The notes under the pieces were generated by a model. That model saw nothing but the letters and a program-made list of their open reading frames with translations. It did no database searches and was not told where the DNA came from. Made by a program: the position numbers and the translations under genes. This document shows, piece by piece, positions 8,532 through 18,654 of a DNA stretch of 64,000 nt. The DNA lies in contig CAIKVZ010000167.1 of the NCBI GenBank assembly GCA_903830985.1, positions 1 to 64,000 on the forward strand. Direction: 5' to 3'. The stretch's first letter is position 1. Every line of letters begins with the position of its first letter. This DNA comes from an uncultured beta proteobacterium (GTDB lineage: Bacteria; Pseudomonadota; Gammaproteobacteria; Burkholderiales; Burkholderiaceae_C).

Positions 8532-9382
8532 GGATTGACCTTGGGATCCGGTGAGGCTGGCACGCGGCGTTTGCGGCGGAGCCCCCGGATGGTGGTTGGA
8601 TCAACGGCAATTTCTGTCGCGTTGCTGGTAGCCTCGCTCGAGGGAAGCTGAATCCAGGCCGGGTCACTCACCGACAGGTGTCCAAACAACAAATTCTTTT
8701 CCTCCGCCGTGACGATGCTGTCGGGCTGTGTGGCCATGCAGACACGGTTTCTGCCCTGCGTCTTGGCGTCGTAGAGTTGCTGGTCGGCGCGTTCGGTCCA
8801 GATGGCCGTGGTCGAGCGCACCCACTGCGGCGCATAGGCGCCACCAATGCTGACGGTGACGGAAACGCCCACCGCCGGTGCGACCTGGGTCACCGTGGCC
8901 GCTACCGATTCACGAATGCGCTCGGACACGACCAGACCAAAGGCGTTGTGGCAGTTCGGCAAGATGATGACGAACTCTTCTCCGCCAAAGCGCGCCACAG
9001 TGTCCATGGGGCGCACGCATTCCAGCAGGCAATCCGCCACGCTCTTCAGGATCTGGTCACCTGCCGGGTGCCCGTAGGTGTCGTTCACCTTCTTGAAGTG
9101 GTCTATGTCCAGAATCAACAGCAGCGCCTGCTCGCCGGAACGCGCCACGCGGTCGATTTCGCGCTCCAGGGCGTTGAGGAAATGGCGTCGATTGCCCAGC
9201 CCCGTGAGCGGGTCCTTGAGCGACAGTTCACACAAGCCGTTGATCAGGCTTTGCAGGTAGTTGGTGGGGGATTCCGACACCGAGGGCAGGGCCCGGGTCC
9301 CGGCCTGCTGCAGCAAGGCCAGTGCGTTGTCGGTGCGCAAGTCACGCAAATCAACGAGGGAGGGGGGCAGGGGGGCGGACAC
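8528..9382 (-). CDS. Diguanylate cyclase (GGDEF domain)
   Basis: A 284-residue soluble protein. The active-site motif is GGEEF (residues 133-137), and an RxxD inhibitory site (RPMD) sits exactly five residues before it, so c-di-GMP product inhibition is likely. The domain covers about residues 55-215. The remaining 70 C-terminal residues form an Arg/Ser-rich tail with no recognised fold, and the N-terminal 50 residues hold no sensor domain. The start is GTG. The stop overlaps the start of the MinD-like gene by four bases (ATGA), so translation of the two is probably coupled. Confidence 0.93.
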   Translation of the reverse strand: MSAPLPPSLVDLRDLRTDNALALLQQAGTRALPSVSESPTNYLQSLINGLCELSLKDPLTGLGNRRHFLNALEREIDRVARSGEQALLLILDIDHFKKVNDTYGHPAGDQILKSVADCLLECVRPMDTVARFGGEEFVIILPNCHNAFGLVVSERIRESVAATVTQVAPAVGVSVTVSIGGAYAPQWVRSTTAIWTERADQQLYDAKTQGRNRVCMATQPDSIVTAEEKNLLFGHLSVSDPAWIQLPSSEATSNATEIAVDPTTIRGLRRKRRVPASPDPKVNP

Positions 9383-9519
9383 GGCAGGTGGGTCGGTAAG
9401 TGCAACGAGTCTAACAGCGAAAATGCGCGAAAAATCGGGCGCCGTGTCGCGTTAGGCGCCAGCCAACGCCCGTCCTTACACCGCAAAAAAGCGGCTGGTG
9501 CAGCGGCCGGGACTGGCCA

Positions 9520-10272
9520 TCAGTGGCGCTGGCCGCACACGGTGCACGCCGCGTTGCGCGGAATGGTCATCGTGTGGCATTCCATGCTTCGGCCGTCGAG
9601 CATGAGCAGTTTTCCGGTCAGGCAGCGCCCGGCGCCACTGAGCCACTTGAGCGCTTCGCCGGCCTGCATGGCGCCAACGATGCCGACCAGTGGGGCGAAC
9701 ACGCCCATGGTGGCGCAGCGCGTTTCTTCCATGTCCGCATCCGGCGGGAACAGGCATGCATAGCAGGGCGACAGCGCATCGCGGCTGTCATATACCGTGA
9801 TCTGGCCGTCAAAGCGGATGGCCGCACCCGACACCAAAGGAACAAGGTGGCGCACGCAGGCAGCGTTGATGGCGTGGCGGGTGCTGAAATTGTCGCAGCA
9901 GTCCAGCACGAGATCGACCTGCGGCAGCCACAAGTCCAGCAGTGCGGCGTCGGCACGGGCCTGCAGCGCGTGCACACGAACTTCCGGATTGATGTCGGCA
10001 ATGGCCTGGCGCGCCGACTCGACCTTAGGCTGGCCGACGCGCGCGACCGTGTGGGCGATCTGGCGTTGCAGGTTGGTCAGATCAACCACGTCGTGGTCCA
10101 CGAGCGTGATCTGTCCGACGCCGGCGCTGCCAAGGTACAGGGCGGCGGCCGATCCGAGCCCGCCTGCGCCGATGATCAGCACGTGGGCGGCTAGCAGCCG
10201 TTCCTGCCCCTCGACCCCGAGCTCGTTGAGCAGGATGTGGCGCGAGTAGCGCAGCAACTGCTCGTCGGTCAT
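9520..10272 (-). CDS. moeB: ThiF/MoeB-family adenylyltransferase
   Basis: A 250-residue E1-like enzyme that adenylates the C-terminal glycine of a small sulfur-carrier protein (MoaD or ThiS). The nucleotide site GAGGLGS is near residue 36, the NLQRQI and DCCDNFSTR blocks are typical, and the catalytic-region Cys lies in RCATMGVFAPLVG. Zinc is bound by CYAC and the C-terminal CTVC. There is no C-terminal rhodanese domain, so the length fits bacterial MoeB; ThiF cannot be ruled out. The start overlaps the ctpA stop (ATGA), implying coupled translation. Confidence 0.93.
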   Translation of the reverse strand: MTDEQLLRYSRHILLNELGVEGQERLLAAHVLIIGAGGLGSAAALYLGSAGVGQITLVDHDVVDLTNLQRQIAHTVARVGQPKVESARQAIADINPEVRVHALQARADAALLDLWLPQVDLVLDCCDNFSTRHAINAACVRHLVPLVSGAAIRFDGQITVYDSRDALSPCYACLFPPDADMEETRCATMGVFAPLVGIVGAMQAGEALKWLSGAGRCLTGKLLMLDGRSMECHTMTIPRNAACTVCGQRH

Positions 10273-11705
10273 TCTTCCTTCTTTTCTTCCTTGCGCTCGG
10301 TCAGCGTCTTGCTTACCAGCACCGGTTGGCCCTTGAGCTGGTTCAGCGCCTGCATCAACTGGAAGTCCTTGTCGGTGCCGAATTCCGGCAGGCGGCGCTC
10401 CGCGAGGGGCTTCTTGGATTCTTCCTCCAGCTTCTTCATTGCCTCGTCGCGCGCCTTTTCGCGGGCTTCATCCTTCTTCTCCGCGCCCTGGCCGCTGGCC
10501 AAGTGCTTTTCCAGGTCTGCCTCTCGCATGCGCAGCGCGGCGAAGACATTGCCTTCTGCCGTCTCGTCGAGCATCACGTCGGGCACGATGCCCTTGGCCT
10601 GGATCGACTTGCCGCTGGGCGTGTAATAGCGCGCCGTGGTGAGCTTGAGGCCGGTGTCCGGACCCAGTGGGCGCACGGTTTGCACCGAGCCCTTGCCGAA
10701 GGTCTGGTTGCCCATGATGGTGGCACGCTTATGGTCTTGCAGCGCGCCGGCGACGATCTCGCTGGCCGAAGCAGAGCCCTCGTTCACCAGCACCACCAGC
10801 GGGACGGACTTGAGCGCAGCCGGCAGTTTCTTCAGCGGGTCGGCGCCGCTGCGACGCAGATAACCCTCGGGCGCGGCTTTGAAAGTCTGCTTGCTGTCGG
10901 CAATCTGGCCATTGGTCGTCACCACCGTCACGTTCTCTGGCAGAAAGGCCGCCGACACTGCGACCGAGGCTTCCAGCAGGCCGCCCGGGTCGTTGCGCAG
11001 GTCCAGCACCAGGCCCTTCAGATGCGGCTCCTGCTTGTAGATTTCTTCGAGCTTTTTCGCGAAGTCTTCCACCGTGCGTTCCTGGAACTGGCTCAGGCGA
11101 ATCCAGGCGTAGCCAGGTTCGATCACCTTAGCGCGCACGGTCTGGGTCTTGATTTCCTCGCGCGTGATGATCACCGGAAAGCTGCGATTTTCGTCCTTGC
11201 GGAAGATCATCAGGTTGACCTTGGTGTTGGGCTCGCCACGCATGCGTTTCACCGCTTCGTTCAGCGTCAGACCCTTGACCGCCGTGTCGTCGATCTTGGT
11301 GATCAGGTCGTTGGTTTTCAGGCCGGCGCGAAACGCGGGAGACCCCTCGATCGGCGTCACCACCTTGACCAAGCCATCTTCCTGGGTGATTTCGATGCCG
11401 ACGCCGACGAACTTGCCGGTCGTGCCTTCACGAAATTCCTTGAAGCTTTTCTTGTCGAAATACTGCGAGTGCGGATCCAGGCTTGACACCATGCCGGAGA
11501 TGGCATCGGTGATGAGTTTTTTCTCGTCCACGGCTTCCACGTAGTCGCTCTTGACCATGCCGAAGACCGCGGCGAACTGCTGCAATTCTTCCAGCGGCAG
11601 CGGCGCCAAGGCCCCGCGCGCCACGGTTTGCAGCGAGACGGTCGCCAGCACGCCGGCGAGTGCGCCGGCTGAAACCCAACCCGCGATTTTCAATTTTTGG
11701 CCCAT
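10269..11705 (-). CDS. ctpA: Carboxy-terminal processing protease (S41 family)
   Basis: A 478-residue periplasmic protease. An N-terminal hydrophobic segment (residues 8-27) acts as signal or anchor. A PDZ domain (about residues 90-175) contains GVGIEI and AGLKTNDLI. The S41 catalytic Ser lies in GSASASEIVAG and the Lys in QTFGKGSVQ. The C-terminal 80 residues are Lys/Glu-rich and probably disordered. These enzymes trim C-termini of envelope proteins and peptidoglycan hydrolases. It is preceded by gpmA (76-base gap) and followed by moeB, an order common in Burkholderiales. Confidence 0.94.
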   Translation of the reverse strand: MGQKLKIAGWVSAGALAGVLATVSLQTVARGALAPLPLEELQQFAAVFGMVKSDYVEAVDEKKLITDAISGMVSSLDPHSQYFDKKSFKEFREGTTGKFVGVGIEITQEDGLVKVVTPIEGSPAFRAGLKTNDLITKIDDTAVKGLTLNEAVKRMRGEPNTKVNLMIFRKDENRSFPVIITREEIKTQTVRAKVIEPGYAWIRLSQFQERTVEDFAKKLEEIYKQEPHLKGLVLDLRNDPGGLLEASVAVSAAFLPENVTVVTTNGQIADSKQTFKAAPEGYLRRSGADPLKKLPAALKSVPLVVLVNEGSASASEIVAGALQDHKRATIMGNQTFGKGSVQTVRPLGPDTGLKLTTARYYTPSGKSIQAKGIVPDVMLDETAEGNVFAALRMREADLEKHLASGQGAEKKDEAREKARDEAMKKLEEESKKPLAERRLPEFGTDKDFQLMQALNQLKGQPVLVSKTLTERKEEKKEE

Positions 11706-11781
11706 AGTGGCACTTGCTCCCTGAAGAATTCCCTGTTGGATGGGCTGATAGCGTAACGGTTCCCGGGAAAGACCGAATATT

Positions 11782-12525
11782 TCAGGCCTTGCCCTGACTG
11801 GCCACTGCGGCTGCGGCCTTGGCGGCGGCTTGCGCGTCGCCCAGGTAGTAGTGGCGGATCGGTTTGAGCTCGTCGTCCAGTTCGTACACCAGCGGGATGC
11901 CGTTGGGAATGTTCAGGCCCACGATGTCGGCGTCCGAGACCCCGTCCAAATACTTCACCAGGGCGCGAATCGAGTTGCCGTGCGCGGCCACCAGCACCTT
12001 CTTGCCGGATTGGATGGCCGGTGCCAGGGATTCGGTCCACAGCGGCATGACGCGCGCCACAGTGTCTTTCAGGCATTCGGTCAGCGGCACCTGTGCCGGG
12101 TCGAGCTTGGCGTAGCGCAGGTCACCGCGCTCGCAGCGCGGGTCGGTTGCTTCCAGCGCCGGCGGCGGTGTGTCGTAGCTGCGCCGCCAGGCCAGCACCT
12201 GGGCGTCGCCATATTGCTTGGCCATGTCGGCCTTGTTCAGCCCCTGCAAGGCGCCGTAATGGCGCTCGTTCAGGCGCCAGCTGTGCACCACGGGCAACCA
12301 GGTACGGTCCATCTCGTCCAGGCAGTGCCACAGCGTGCGCGTGGCGCGCTTGAGCACGCTGGTGTAGGTGACGTCGAACTCATAGCCCTCTGCCTTGAGC
12401 AGGCATCCGGCGTTCTTCGCCTGCTCCACGCCGGTGTCGGTCAGGTCTACGTCGGTCCAGCCGGTGAAACGATTTTCCAGATTCCAGGTGGATTCGCCGT
12501 GGCGGATCAGAACCAGTTTGTGCAT
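11782..12525 (-). CDS. gpmA: 2,3-bisphosphoglycerate-dependent phosphoglycerate mutase
   Basis: A 247-residue glycolytic enzyme interconverting 3- and 2-phosphoglycerate. The phosphohistidine motif RHGEST is at residues 8-13 ([10 protein letters not shown]), and the second catalytic His is in [22 protein letters not shown] and the RRSYDTPPP block are characteristic of the cofactor-dependent form. The start at 12525 ([10 protein letters not shown]) is used because the 24 extra residues in the ORF track are not conserved-looking. It is divergent from the rhodanese gene, with about 130 bases between. Confidence 0.96.
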   Translation of the reverse strand: MHKLVLIRHGESTWNLENRFTGWTDVDLTDTGVEQAKNAGCLLKAEGYEFDVTYTSVLKRATRTLWHCLDEMDRTWLPVVHSWRLNERHYGALQGLNKADMAKQYGDAQVLAWRRSYDTPPPALEATDPRCERGDLRYAKLDPAQVPLTECLKDTVARVMPLWTESLAPAIQSGKKVLVAAHGNSIRALVKYLDGVSDADIVGLNIPNGIPLVYELDDELKPIRHYYLGDAQAAAKAAAAVASQGKA

Positions 12526-12654
12526 GCTGTCCTTTGATGAAAAGTCTGAGGAAAGGGGGGGTGAAAAGGGGCGCTGAACCCGCAGCCCAGCCCGCATTCT
12601 AGAATCCCGGGCTTAAGACACGCTTTGGCGGCACATTTTGAAACAAGGATTTTT

Positions 12655-13062
12655 GTGAAATTTTTACTCGATAACTGGATGTTGATCACCGTGGCCTTGG
12701 GCTCGGGCGGGCTTTTGATGTGGCCTGTGCTGCAAAACGCATCGGGCGGCGGGCTCGCACCGGCCGCCGCGGTGCAGTTGATGAACCGGGAAAAGGCCGT
12801 AGTGGTCGACGTCTGTGAGCCCGACGAATTTGCCCGAGGCCACTTGAGTGGCGCGAAAAACCTGCCGCTGAGCCAACTGGAAGCGAAGTTGCCGGCGCTG
12901 GTGAAGAACAAGGCCTTGCCGGTGATACTGGTGTGCCAAAGCGGTGCCCGCTCCGGGCGCGCATTGGCGATTGCCAAGAAACTTGGCTATGAACAGGCGC
13001 AGTCGCTGGGCGGTGGTCTGGCGGCCTGGAAAGCAGCCAATTTGCCGCTGGACAAGGCCTGA
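12655..13062 (+). CDS. Membrane-anchored rhodanese-like protein
   Basis: A 135-residue protein with one N-terminal membrane helix (residues 5-22) and a single rhodanese domain. The active-site loop is CQSGARSG, with the persulfide-forming Cys. The GTG at 12655 follows an aagga site at good distance; the TTG at 12625 in the track is unlikely. It heads a rhodanese-grxC-secB-gpsA row that is conserved in Burkholderiales. It probably transfers sulfur or acts in thiol chemistry near the membrane; the acceptor is unknown. Confidence 0.9.
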   Translation: MKFLLDNWMLITVALGSGGLLMWPVLQNASGGGLAPAAAVQLMNREKAVVVDVCEPDEFARGHLSGAKNLPLSQLEAKLPALVKNKALPVILVCQSGARSGRALAIAKKLGYEQAQSLGGGLAAWKAANLPLDKA

Positions 13063-13085
13063 GCGGCGTAACCGGGAAACTTGCC

Positions 13086-13346
13086 ATGCAAACCGTCACC
13101 ATGTACACCACGGCCGTGTGCCCTTATTGCACGCGCGCCAAACAGCTGCTCAGCGCCCGCGGCGTCGCGGCCATAGAGGAGATTCGTGTCGATACCGACA
13201 ACGCGGCGCGCGCCACCATGATGCAGCGCAGCGGTCGGCGCACCGTGCCGCAGATCTTCATCGGACAGACCCACGTTGGGGGCTGCGATGACTTGGTGGC
13301 GCTTGATGCCCAGGGGGGCTTGCGTCCTTTGTTGGACGCAGCCTGA
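13086..13346 (+). CDS. grxC: Glutaredoxin 3
   Basis: An 86-residue thioredoxin-fold protein with the dithiol active site CPYC (residues 12-15), the cis-proline block RRTVPQIFIG and GGCDDL, which contact glutathione. It reduces disulfides and glutathionylated proteins using glutathione. It lies 23 bases downstream of the rhodanese gene and upstream of secB, as in E. coli and many betaproteobacteria. Size and motifs are entirely normal. Confidence 0.96.
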   Translation: MQTVTMYTTAVCPYCTRAKQLLSARGVAAIEEIRVDTDNAARATMMQRSGRRTVPQIFIGQTHVGGCDDLVALDAQGGLRPLLDAA

Positions 13347-13402
13347 ACCTGAGTCAAATCTGCACTGCGCGCACCTGAGATAATCCCGGCTCCCGCCTTC
13401 GG

Positions 13403-13434
13403 CCCGCAACGTTTGTTCGTGCGGGTTTTGTTTT
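13403..13434 (+). terminator. Rho-independent-type terminator between grxC and secB
   Basis: CCCGCA pairs with TGCGGG across an 11-base loop and is followed by TTTTGTTTT. The stem is short (6 bp) but GC-rich and the T-tract is clear. It would end transcription from grxC, implying secB has its own promoter or is reached by read-through. Confidence 0.65.
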
Positions 13435-13450
13435 ACCCAAGAGAGTACAC

Positions 13451-13921
13451 ATGGCTGATACACAAGATCCCGTTTTCCAAATCCAGCGCATTTACCTGAA
13501 GGAATCTTCACTGGAACAACCCAATTCGCCCGCCATCCTGCTGGAACAGGAACAACCGACGGTTGACATCCAGTTGGGCATCAATGCCGGCCCGGTGGCC
13601 GATGGCATCTTTGAAGTCACTGTGACCGCCACCGTGCAGACCAAGATCAAGGACAAGACCGTGTTCCTGGTCGAGGCCAAGCAAGCCGGCATCTTTGAAA
13701 TCCGCAACCTGTCAGACGAGCAGATGGGCCCCATCATGGGCATCGCCTGCCCGCAAATCGTTTATCCCTATCTGCGTGGCAACGTGGCTGACCTGATCCA
13801 GCGCGGCGGCTTTCCGCCCGTGCATCTGGCGGAAATAAATTTCCAGGCGATGTACGAGCAGCAGCAAGCGCAGCAGGCCGTGGTCGCCCCGGGCGACACC
13901 CAGCCCGCAGCGCTGAACTGA
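13451..13921 (+). CDS. secB: Protein-export chaperone SecB
   Basis: A 156-residue cytoplasmic chaperone that holds preproteins unfolded and passes them to SecA. The family blocks [23 protein letters not shown] and the C-terminal [25 protein letters not shown] are all present. The tail is Gln-rich and slightly longer than in E. coli, as usual for betaproteobacteria. A terminator-like hairpin sits just upstream and gpsA follows after 47 bases. Confidence 0.97.
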   Translation: MADTQDPVFQIQRIYLKESSLEQPNSPAILLEQEQPTVDIQLGINAGPVADGIFEVTVTATVQTKIKDKTVFLVEAKQAGIFEIRNLSDEQMGPIMGIACPQIVYPYLRGNVADLIQRGGFPPVHLAEINFQAMYEQQQAQQAVVAPGDTQPAALN

Positions 13922-13968
13922 GTTCCATCCGGACCGAGCGGCTCGCAGCACAGCCTGGACGACGCGCC

Positions 13969-14982
13969 ATGAAAATCGCTGTCGTCGGAGCGGGTGCCTG
14001 GGGTACGGCGCTGGCCATCAGTGCCAGCCGCGCGCTTGCCTGCGGCCATGAGGTCAGCCTGTGGGTGCGCGACGCGCAGCAGGCCGATGCCATGCGCGCG
14101 CAGCATGTCAACGCACGCTATCTGCCCGACGTGGGCTTGCCTCAGACGCTGCGGATTCGGCATGCCGCGCCGACGGATCTGAGCGCGGCCCTGGCGGACC
14201 AGCAACTGGTCATCGTCGCCACGCCCATGGCCGGGCTGCGTGGCGTGCTGCAGCAGCTTCATGCCCTGTCCCAACCCGTGGCCTGGCTGTGCAAGGGTTT
14301 CGAGGCGCCCGTAGGTTCTGCCCCCGGATTGCTGGGGCACGAAGTGGCGGCGCTGGTCGCGCCCGGCCTCCTTTCGGGGGTGTTGAGCGGGCCGAGTTTT
14401 GCCCTGGAAGTGGCGCGGGGTCAACCCACCGCGCTGGTCGCAGCGAGCCTGCATGGCGTCGTGCGCGACACCCTGGTCGAGGCCTTTCATTGCGCCAGCT
14501 TGCGCGTCTACGCCAGCGATGACGTGGTCGGCGTCGAAGTCGGCGGTGCGGTGAAGAATGTGCTGGCCATTGCCACGGGCTTGTGCGATGGCATGCAACT
14601 CGGCCTGAATGCGCGCGCCGCATTGATCACCCGAGGACTGGCCGAAATCACGCGTCTGGGCTGTGCCCTGGGCGCACGCACCGAGACCTTCATGGGATTG
14701 TCGGGTTTGGGTGATCTGGTGCTGACCGCGACCGGTGACCTGAGCCGCAACCGCAGGGTCGGCCTGCTGCTGGCCCAGGGGCAGTCGCTGAGCCAGGCCG
14801 TGGCGTCTCTGGGTCATGTGGCCGAGGGCGTGTACTGCGCTCGCGCCGTGTTGCAGCGCGCCAAAGACCTGGGTGTGGACATGCCGATTGCGCAGGGCGT
14901 GGTGGCCTTGCTCGACGGGCAGATCCGACCCGAGCAGGCGGTGTCGCTGCTGATGCAGCGCGACGCCCGCGCCGAGTCCTGA
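13969..14982 (+). CDS. gpsA: Glycerol-3-phosphate dehydrogenase [NAD(P)+]
   Basis: A 337-residue enzyme reducing dihydroxyacetone phosphate to sn-glycerol-3-phosphate for phospholipid synthesis. The Rossmann motif [11 protein letters not shown] is at residues 5-15. The catalytic Lys block [39 protein letters not shown] and the C-terminal [20 protein letters not shown] block are complete. It is downstream of secB, a common pairing, and convergent with the hybrid kinase gene (8 bases between). Confidence 0.97.
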   Translation: MKIAVVGAGAWGTALAISASRALACGHEVSLWVRDAQQADAMRAQHVNARYLPDVGLPQTLRIRHAAPTDLSAALADQQLVIVATPMAGLRGVLQQLHALSQPVAWLCKGFEAPVGSAPGLLGHEVAALVAPGLLSGVLSGPSFALEVARGQPTALVAASLHGVVRDTLVEAFHCASLRVYASDDVVGVEVGGAVKNVLAIATGLCDGMQLGLNARAALITRGLAEITRLGCALGARTETFMGLSGLGDLVLTATGDLSRNRRVGLLLAQGQSLSQAVASLGHVAEGVYCARAVLQRAKDLGVDMPIAQGVVALLDGQIRPEQAVSLLMQRDARAES

Positions 14983-14990
14983 GCGGATCC

Positions 14991-17327
14991 TCAGTATTTT
15001 TCCAGCAGCGCGCGCAGCGCCTGCGCGCTGATGGGTTTGGACAAATGCTCGTCCATGCCGGCCTGCAGGCAGAGTTCGCGTTCCGCCGCCATGGCGTTGG
15101 CCGTGACGGCGATGATGGGCGTGTGCTGGCCCGGCGCTTCACTGGCCCGGATGAGTTTCGTGGCCTCGATACCGCCCATGACCGGCATCTGCATGTCCAT
15201 CAGCACCACGTCCCAGCGTTCTGTGGGAAACAACGCCGCCGCTTCTTGCCCGTTCTGTGCCAGCGTCACCCGGTGCCCCCATTTTTTCAGCAGAGTGGTG
15301 GCCAGCAACTGGTTCACCTTGTTGTCCTCCACCAGCAGCACCGACAGGATGCGCGCGGCGCCAGATGCACTGGCCGCTGCGCCCGGATCGCTGAGCGTGG
15401 CCGGCGCAGCATGGCGCGCGGTGCGCACGGTGAAGTGAAACGTGCTGCCCTGGCCGGGCACGCTTTGCACCCAGATGCGTCCGCCCATGAGTTCCACCAG
15501 ACGCGCGCTGATGGTCAGGCCCAGACCGGTGCCGCCGAACTGCCGGGTGGTCGAACTGTCGGCCTGGGCAAAGGCGGAAAAAATAAGTTTCTGTTTGTCC
15601 TGCGCGATGCCGGTGCCGCTGTCTTGCACCGAGATCTGCAGTTCGTAGTCCTGGTCGCCCAGATCACGCCCGGTGACGCGCACATCGATGCGGCCTTGGG
15701 CGGTGAATTTGATGGCGTTATCGCACAGGTTGGTGAGCACCTGCCGGATGCGTCCAGGGTCACCCAGGACAAACTCCGGCAGGTCCGGAGCGATCTCGCA
15801 ACTCAGTTTCAGGCCCTTTTGCAGGACGCGTGCCTGCACCGGTTGCAGGGCCTCGGTGATGGTTTGACGGGGGCTGTAGACGATGGTTTCGATTTGCAGT
15901 TTGCCGGCCTCGATCTTGGAGAAGTCCAGGATGTCGTTCAGGATCACCAGCAGCGACTGGGCCGAGCTTTGCACCACGTTCAGGTAGCTGCGTTGGGTCT
16001 CGTTCAGTGGCGTTTCCAGCGCCAGTTCGGTCATGCCGATGACGCCATTCATGGGGGTGCGGATCTCGTGGCTCATGTTCGCCAGGAACTCGCTCTTGGC
16101 CCGGTTCGCCGACTCGGCCACCTTTCTGGCCTCCTGCAGCGATTCCTGCAGCGCCTTGGCTGCCGTGATGTCGGTGCGTATGCCGATGTACTGCATGGGC
16201 AGGCCCTGTGCGTCAAGCATGGGCACGATGCTGGAATCGACCCAGTAAAAACTGCCGTCCTTGGCACGGTTGCAGATCTCGCCTTGCCAGACCTGGCCGG
16301 CGCCAATGCATTGCCACAGGTTGGCATAGAACTCGTCAGGATGAAAACCGGATTTGACGATGCGGTGATTCGCGCCGATCAGCTCCGCATGGCTGAAGCC
16401 GCTGATGCTGCAAAACCTGTCGTTGGCGTAGGTGATCGAGCCCTGCAGGTCGGTGACGCTCACGATGGTGTGCTGATCCAGCGCAAACCTTTCGTTGTTC
16501 AAGGCCTGGTTCTGCTCGAACAGGCGCGTTGAAACGCTGTTCAGCGCGTAGCCCAGGTCCTGCATTTCAGCGGCAGCGTGCGACACCACCAGCTGCTTGC
16601 CCAGGGTCTGGTCCAGTTCTGCGGCAAAGCGCGTGGCTTGGCGAAGCACCTGCATGGGCCGGCGCAGCAACACGGCCAGCAGGCCCAAGGCCGAGGCAAT
16701 GGCGAAGGCTATGACCAGCAGCGCCTGGGTCCAGATATCGCGGGCCACCCGGTCGAAGCTGTCCAGCCGGTAACTCACCCTGACCCAGCCCAGCGGCGCC
16801 GCCGCCGCTACCGGATGCCAAGCCGACATCACGCCCGCATGTCCGGCCAGAAAATCGCGGGCAAATTCCCTGGCGCCGGGCGCGTCCAGCTCGACCAAGG
16901 GCTGGAAGCTGCCCGGTATGCGCACCGCTTGTGTGCTGTAGCGCGGCGACCAGCGGCCCTGTTGGTTCACCACTTCGACCAGGGGCTTGCCCCGGATATC
17001 CGTCACCAGAACCGAAAAAATGCCCGGCACCGTGGCCGTTTGCCGGGCGATTTCCTCGATGGTGCTGAAGTCCTCGGAGACCAGAAAGAAGGCGTTCACG
17101 GTGGCCAGGTTCTGCGCCAGGGCCGTCATTTGCGCGGTGATGGTGGCTCTGGCCTGATCAGTCTGTCCCTTGGCGGTGTAGGCGCCATAGCCCAGGATGG
17201 AAATCAGCAGGCTGGCGGCGACCAGCAGCATCAGCTGCGTCTCCAGCTTGTGCGGCAGCCATGGCCAGCGGCGCCTAGGGCGCTTTGCAGCGTTCATGCT
17301 GGTGTTCGATGCAGGCGCTGCAGACAT
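14991..17327 (-). CDS. Hybrid sensor histidine kinase (PAS, HisKA, HATPase, receiver)
   Basis: About 778 residues. Order: TM1 (around 30-50), a periplasmic sensor of about 140 residues, TM2 (around 200-215), a HAMP-like linker, a PAS domain (about 285-395, with WVDSSIVPM), and HisKA with phospho-accepting His in [11 protein letters not shown] (near 420). These are followed by the HATPase domain with N and G boxes ([17 protein letters not shown]) and a C-terminal receiver with Asp in [11 protein letters not shown]. The start is uncertain: the ORF track begins at a TTG (17348) overlapping the scpA stop; the ATG at 17327 is used here. No dedicated response regulator is next to it. The signal sensed is unknown. 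Confidence 0.9.
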   Translation of the reverse strand: MSAAPASNTSMNAAKRPRRRWPWLPHKLETQLMLLVAASLLISILGYGAYTAKGQTDQARATITAQMTALAQNLATVNAFFLVSEDFSTIEEIARQTATVPGIFSVLVTDIRGKPLVEVVNQQGRWSPRYSTQAVRIPGSFQPLVELDAPGAREFARDFLAGHAGVMSAWHPVAAAAPLGWVRVSYRLDSFDRVARDIWTQALLVIAFAIASALGLLAVLLRRPMQVLRQATRFAAELDQTLGKQLVVSHAAAEMQDLGYALNSVSTRLFEQNQALNNERFALDQHTIVSVTDLQGSITYANDRFCSISGFSHAELIGANHRIVKSGFHPDEFYANLWQCIGAGQVWQGEICNRAKDGSFYWVDSSIVPMLDAQGLPMQYIGIRTDITAAKALQESLQEARKVAESANRAKSEFLANMSHEIRTPMNGVIGMTELALETPLNETQRSYLNVVQSSAQSLLVILNDILDFSKIEAGKLQIETIVYSPRQTITEALQPVQARVLQKGLKLSCEIAPDLPEFVLGDPGRIRQVLTNLCDNAIKFTAQGRIDVRVTGRDLGDQDYELQISVQDSGTGIAQDKQKLIFSAFAQADSSTTRQFGGTGLGLTISARLVELMGGRIWVQSVPGQGSTFHFTVRTARHAAPATLSDPGAAASASGAARILSVLLVEDNKVNQLLATTLLKKWGHRVTLAQNGQEAAALFPTERWDVVLMDMQMPVMGGIEATKLIRASEAPGQHTPIIAVTANAMAAERELCLQAGMDEHLSKPISAQALRALLEKY

Positions 17328-17344
17328 GGAGCTCGGCGGCTGCG

Positions 17345-18202
17345 TCAATTCGGGGAATAGGCCAGGCGCACGTAGATCGGCGCGAAGGCCTCGGCCTGGG
17401 TGATTTCGATGAGCGTTTCCTTGGCGAGTTCGAGCAGTGCGATGAAGGTCACGACCAGCACCGGCACACCGCGCGCCGGATCGAACAGCTTTTCGAACTC
17501 GATGAACTTGCGTCCCTGCAGATGGCGCAGCACGATGCTCATGTGCTCGCGCACCGAGAGCTCCTCGCGGCTGATCTTGTGGTGTTGCACCAGCTTGGCG
17601 CGCTTCATGATGTCGCGCCAGGCTTCCTGCAGGTCGAGCACGTTCACGTCCGGAAAGCGCGGCTGCAAGGACTGCTCCACCAGCACCTGGGCCTTGAGGA
17701 AGTCGCGCCCGAACTGGGGCAGCCTGTTGATGCCTGCCGCGGCCAGTTTCATCTGCTCGTATTCCAGCAGGCGACGGGCCAACTCGGCGCGCGGGTCTTC
17801 CGGCTCCTGCCCCTCGGCCACGCGCTTGGGTGGCAGCAGCATGCGCGACTTGATCTCGATCAGCATGGCAGCCATCAACAGGTATTCCGCCGCCAGTTCC
17901 AGATTGCGCGCGCGGATTTCTTCCACATACACCAGGTATTGGCGCGTTACGCCCGCCATGGGGATGTCCAGGATGTTGAAGTTCTGCTTGCGTATCAGGT
18001 AGAGCAACAGGTCCAACGGGCCCTCGAAGGCCTCCAGGAAAACCTCGAGCGCGTCCGGCGGGATGTACAGATCCTGCGGCATGGCGAAGAGCGGCTCGCC
18101 ATACAGCCGCGCCACGGCGATGTGGTCCACCACCTCGGGCATGGCGGACAGGATGGCGTCGCTGCGCGGGCCGGGCGTACCGATTTCGCCAGAAGGGTTC
18201 AT
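17345..18202 (-). CDS. scpA: Segregation and condensation protein A
   Basis: The kleisin subunit of the SMC-ScpAB condensin, about 285 residues. The FEGPLDLLLYLIRKQNFNILDIP block at the N-terminal half binds the SMC neck, followed by AAEYLLMAAMLIEIKSRMLLP. The C-terminal winged-helix region ends in APIYVRL. The ATG at 18202 is preferred over the GTG at 18247 in the track, although neither has a clear ribosome site. It is downstream of the DUF3460 gene, a conserved neighbour in Burkholderiales. No scpB lies in the window. Confidence 0.93.
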   Translation of the reverse strand: MNPSGEIGTPGPRSDAILSAMPEVVDHIAVARLYGEPLFAMPQDLYIPPDALEVFLEAFEGPLDLLLYLIRKQNFNILDIPMAGVTRQYLVYVEEIRARNLELAAEYLLMAAMLIEIKSRMLLPPKRVAEGQEPEDPRAELARRLLEYEQMKLAAAGINRLPQFGRDFLKAQVLVEQSLQPRFPDVNVLDLQEAWRDIMKRAKLVQHHKISREELSVREHMSIVLRHLQGRKFIEFEKLFDPARGVPVLVVTFIALLELAKETLIEITQAEAFAPIYVRLAYSPN

Positions 18203-18265
18203 GGGGGAAGCAATGAAGACTGACCAGGCGTGCGCGTCAGACGGCACGCCGAGAGAACGCGCCGA

Positions 18266-18472
18266 CTACTTGTCGTGATTCTGGTAGACGTAGGGCTGTT
18301 GCGCCACTTCGCCGGCGCGAAATTCGTCCCAGGCCTCGCGGTCCACCTGTTTGTCCCACAGCAGATTGCGGCCTTCCTCCTGTTGTTGCGCCAGCTCAGG
18401 GCGTGCGGCCTTGAGTTTGTTCAAAAACAGCGTGATATCGGAGTGGTATGCGGGGCGTTGGAAGAGGTTCAT
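18266..18472 (-). CDS. DUF3460 small protein
   Basis: A 68-residue protein (MNLFQRPAYHSDITLFL...) of the DUF3460 family, found just upstream of scpA in Burkholderiales. It is charged and soluble, without signal or membrane segment. The ATG at 18472 matches the family N-terminus; the track ORF from 18637 adds 55 unlikely residues. Function is unknown; conserved linkage suggests a chromosome-maintenance or scpA-related role, which is inference. Confidence 0.88.
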   Translation of the reverse strand: MNLFQRPAYHSDITLFLNKLKAARPELAQQQEEGRNLLWDKQVDREAWDEFRAGEVAQQPYVYQNHDK

Positions 18473-18654
18473 ATGCGTGGCCTTTGCCTCGATTCTAACG
18501 GGCGCCTTCCGCGCCGCGCAATGCCGGTGCTGCAAGCGACGGGGAAAGGCACCTAGAATGACTCCATTGCGCTCGCTGATGGCAGCGAGATGCCCGACCC
18601 TCCCGCCGCGCAACCGGGTCTTTGTCGCCGGGATCATGAACGAAAGGACCTTCC

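Noticed and set aside
15045-16532. 495-residue + strand ORF
   Set aside because: Antisense shadow of the hybrid histidine kinase.
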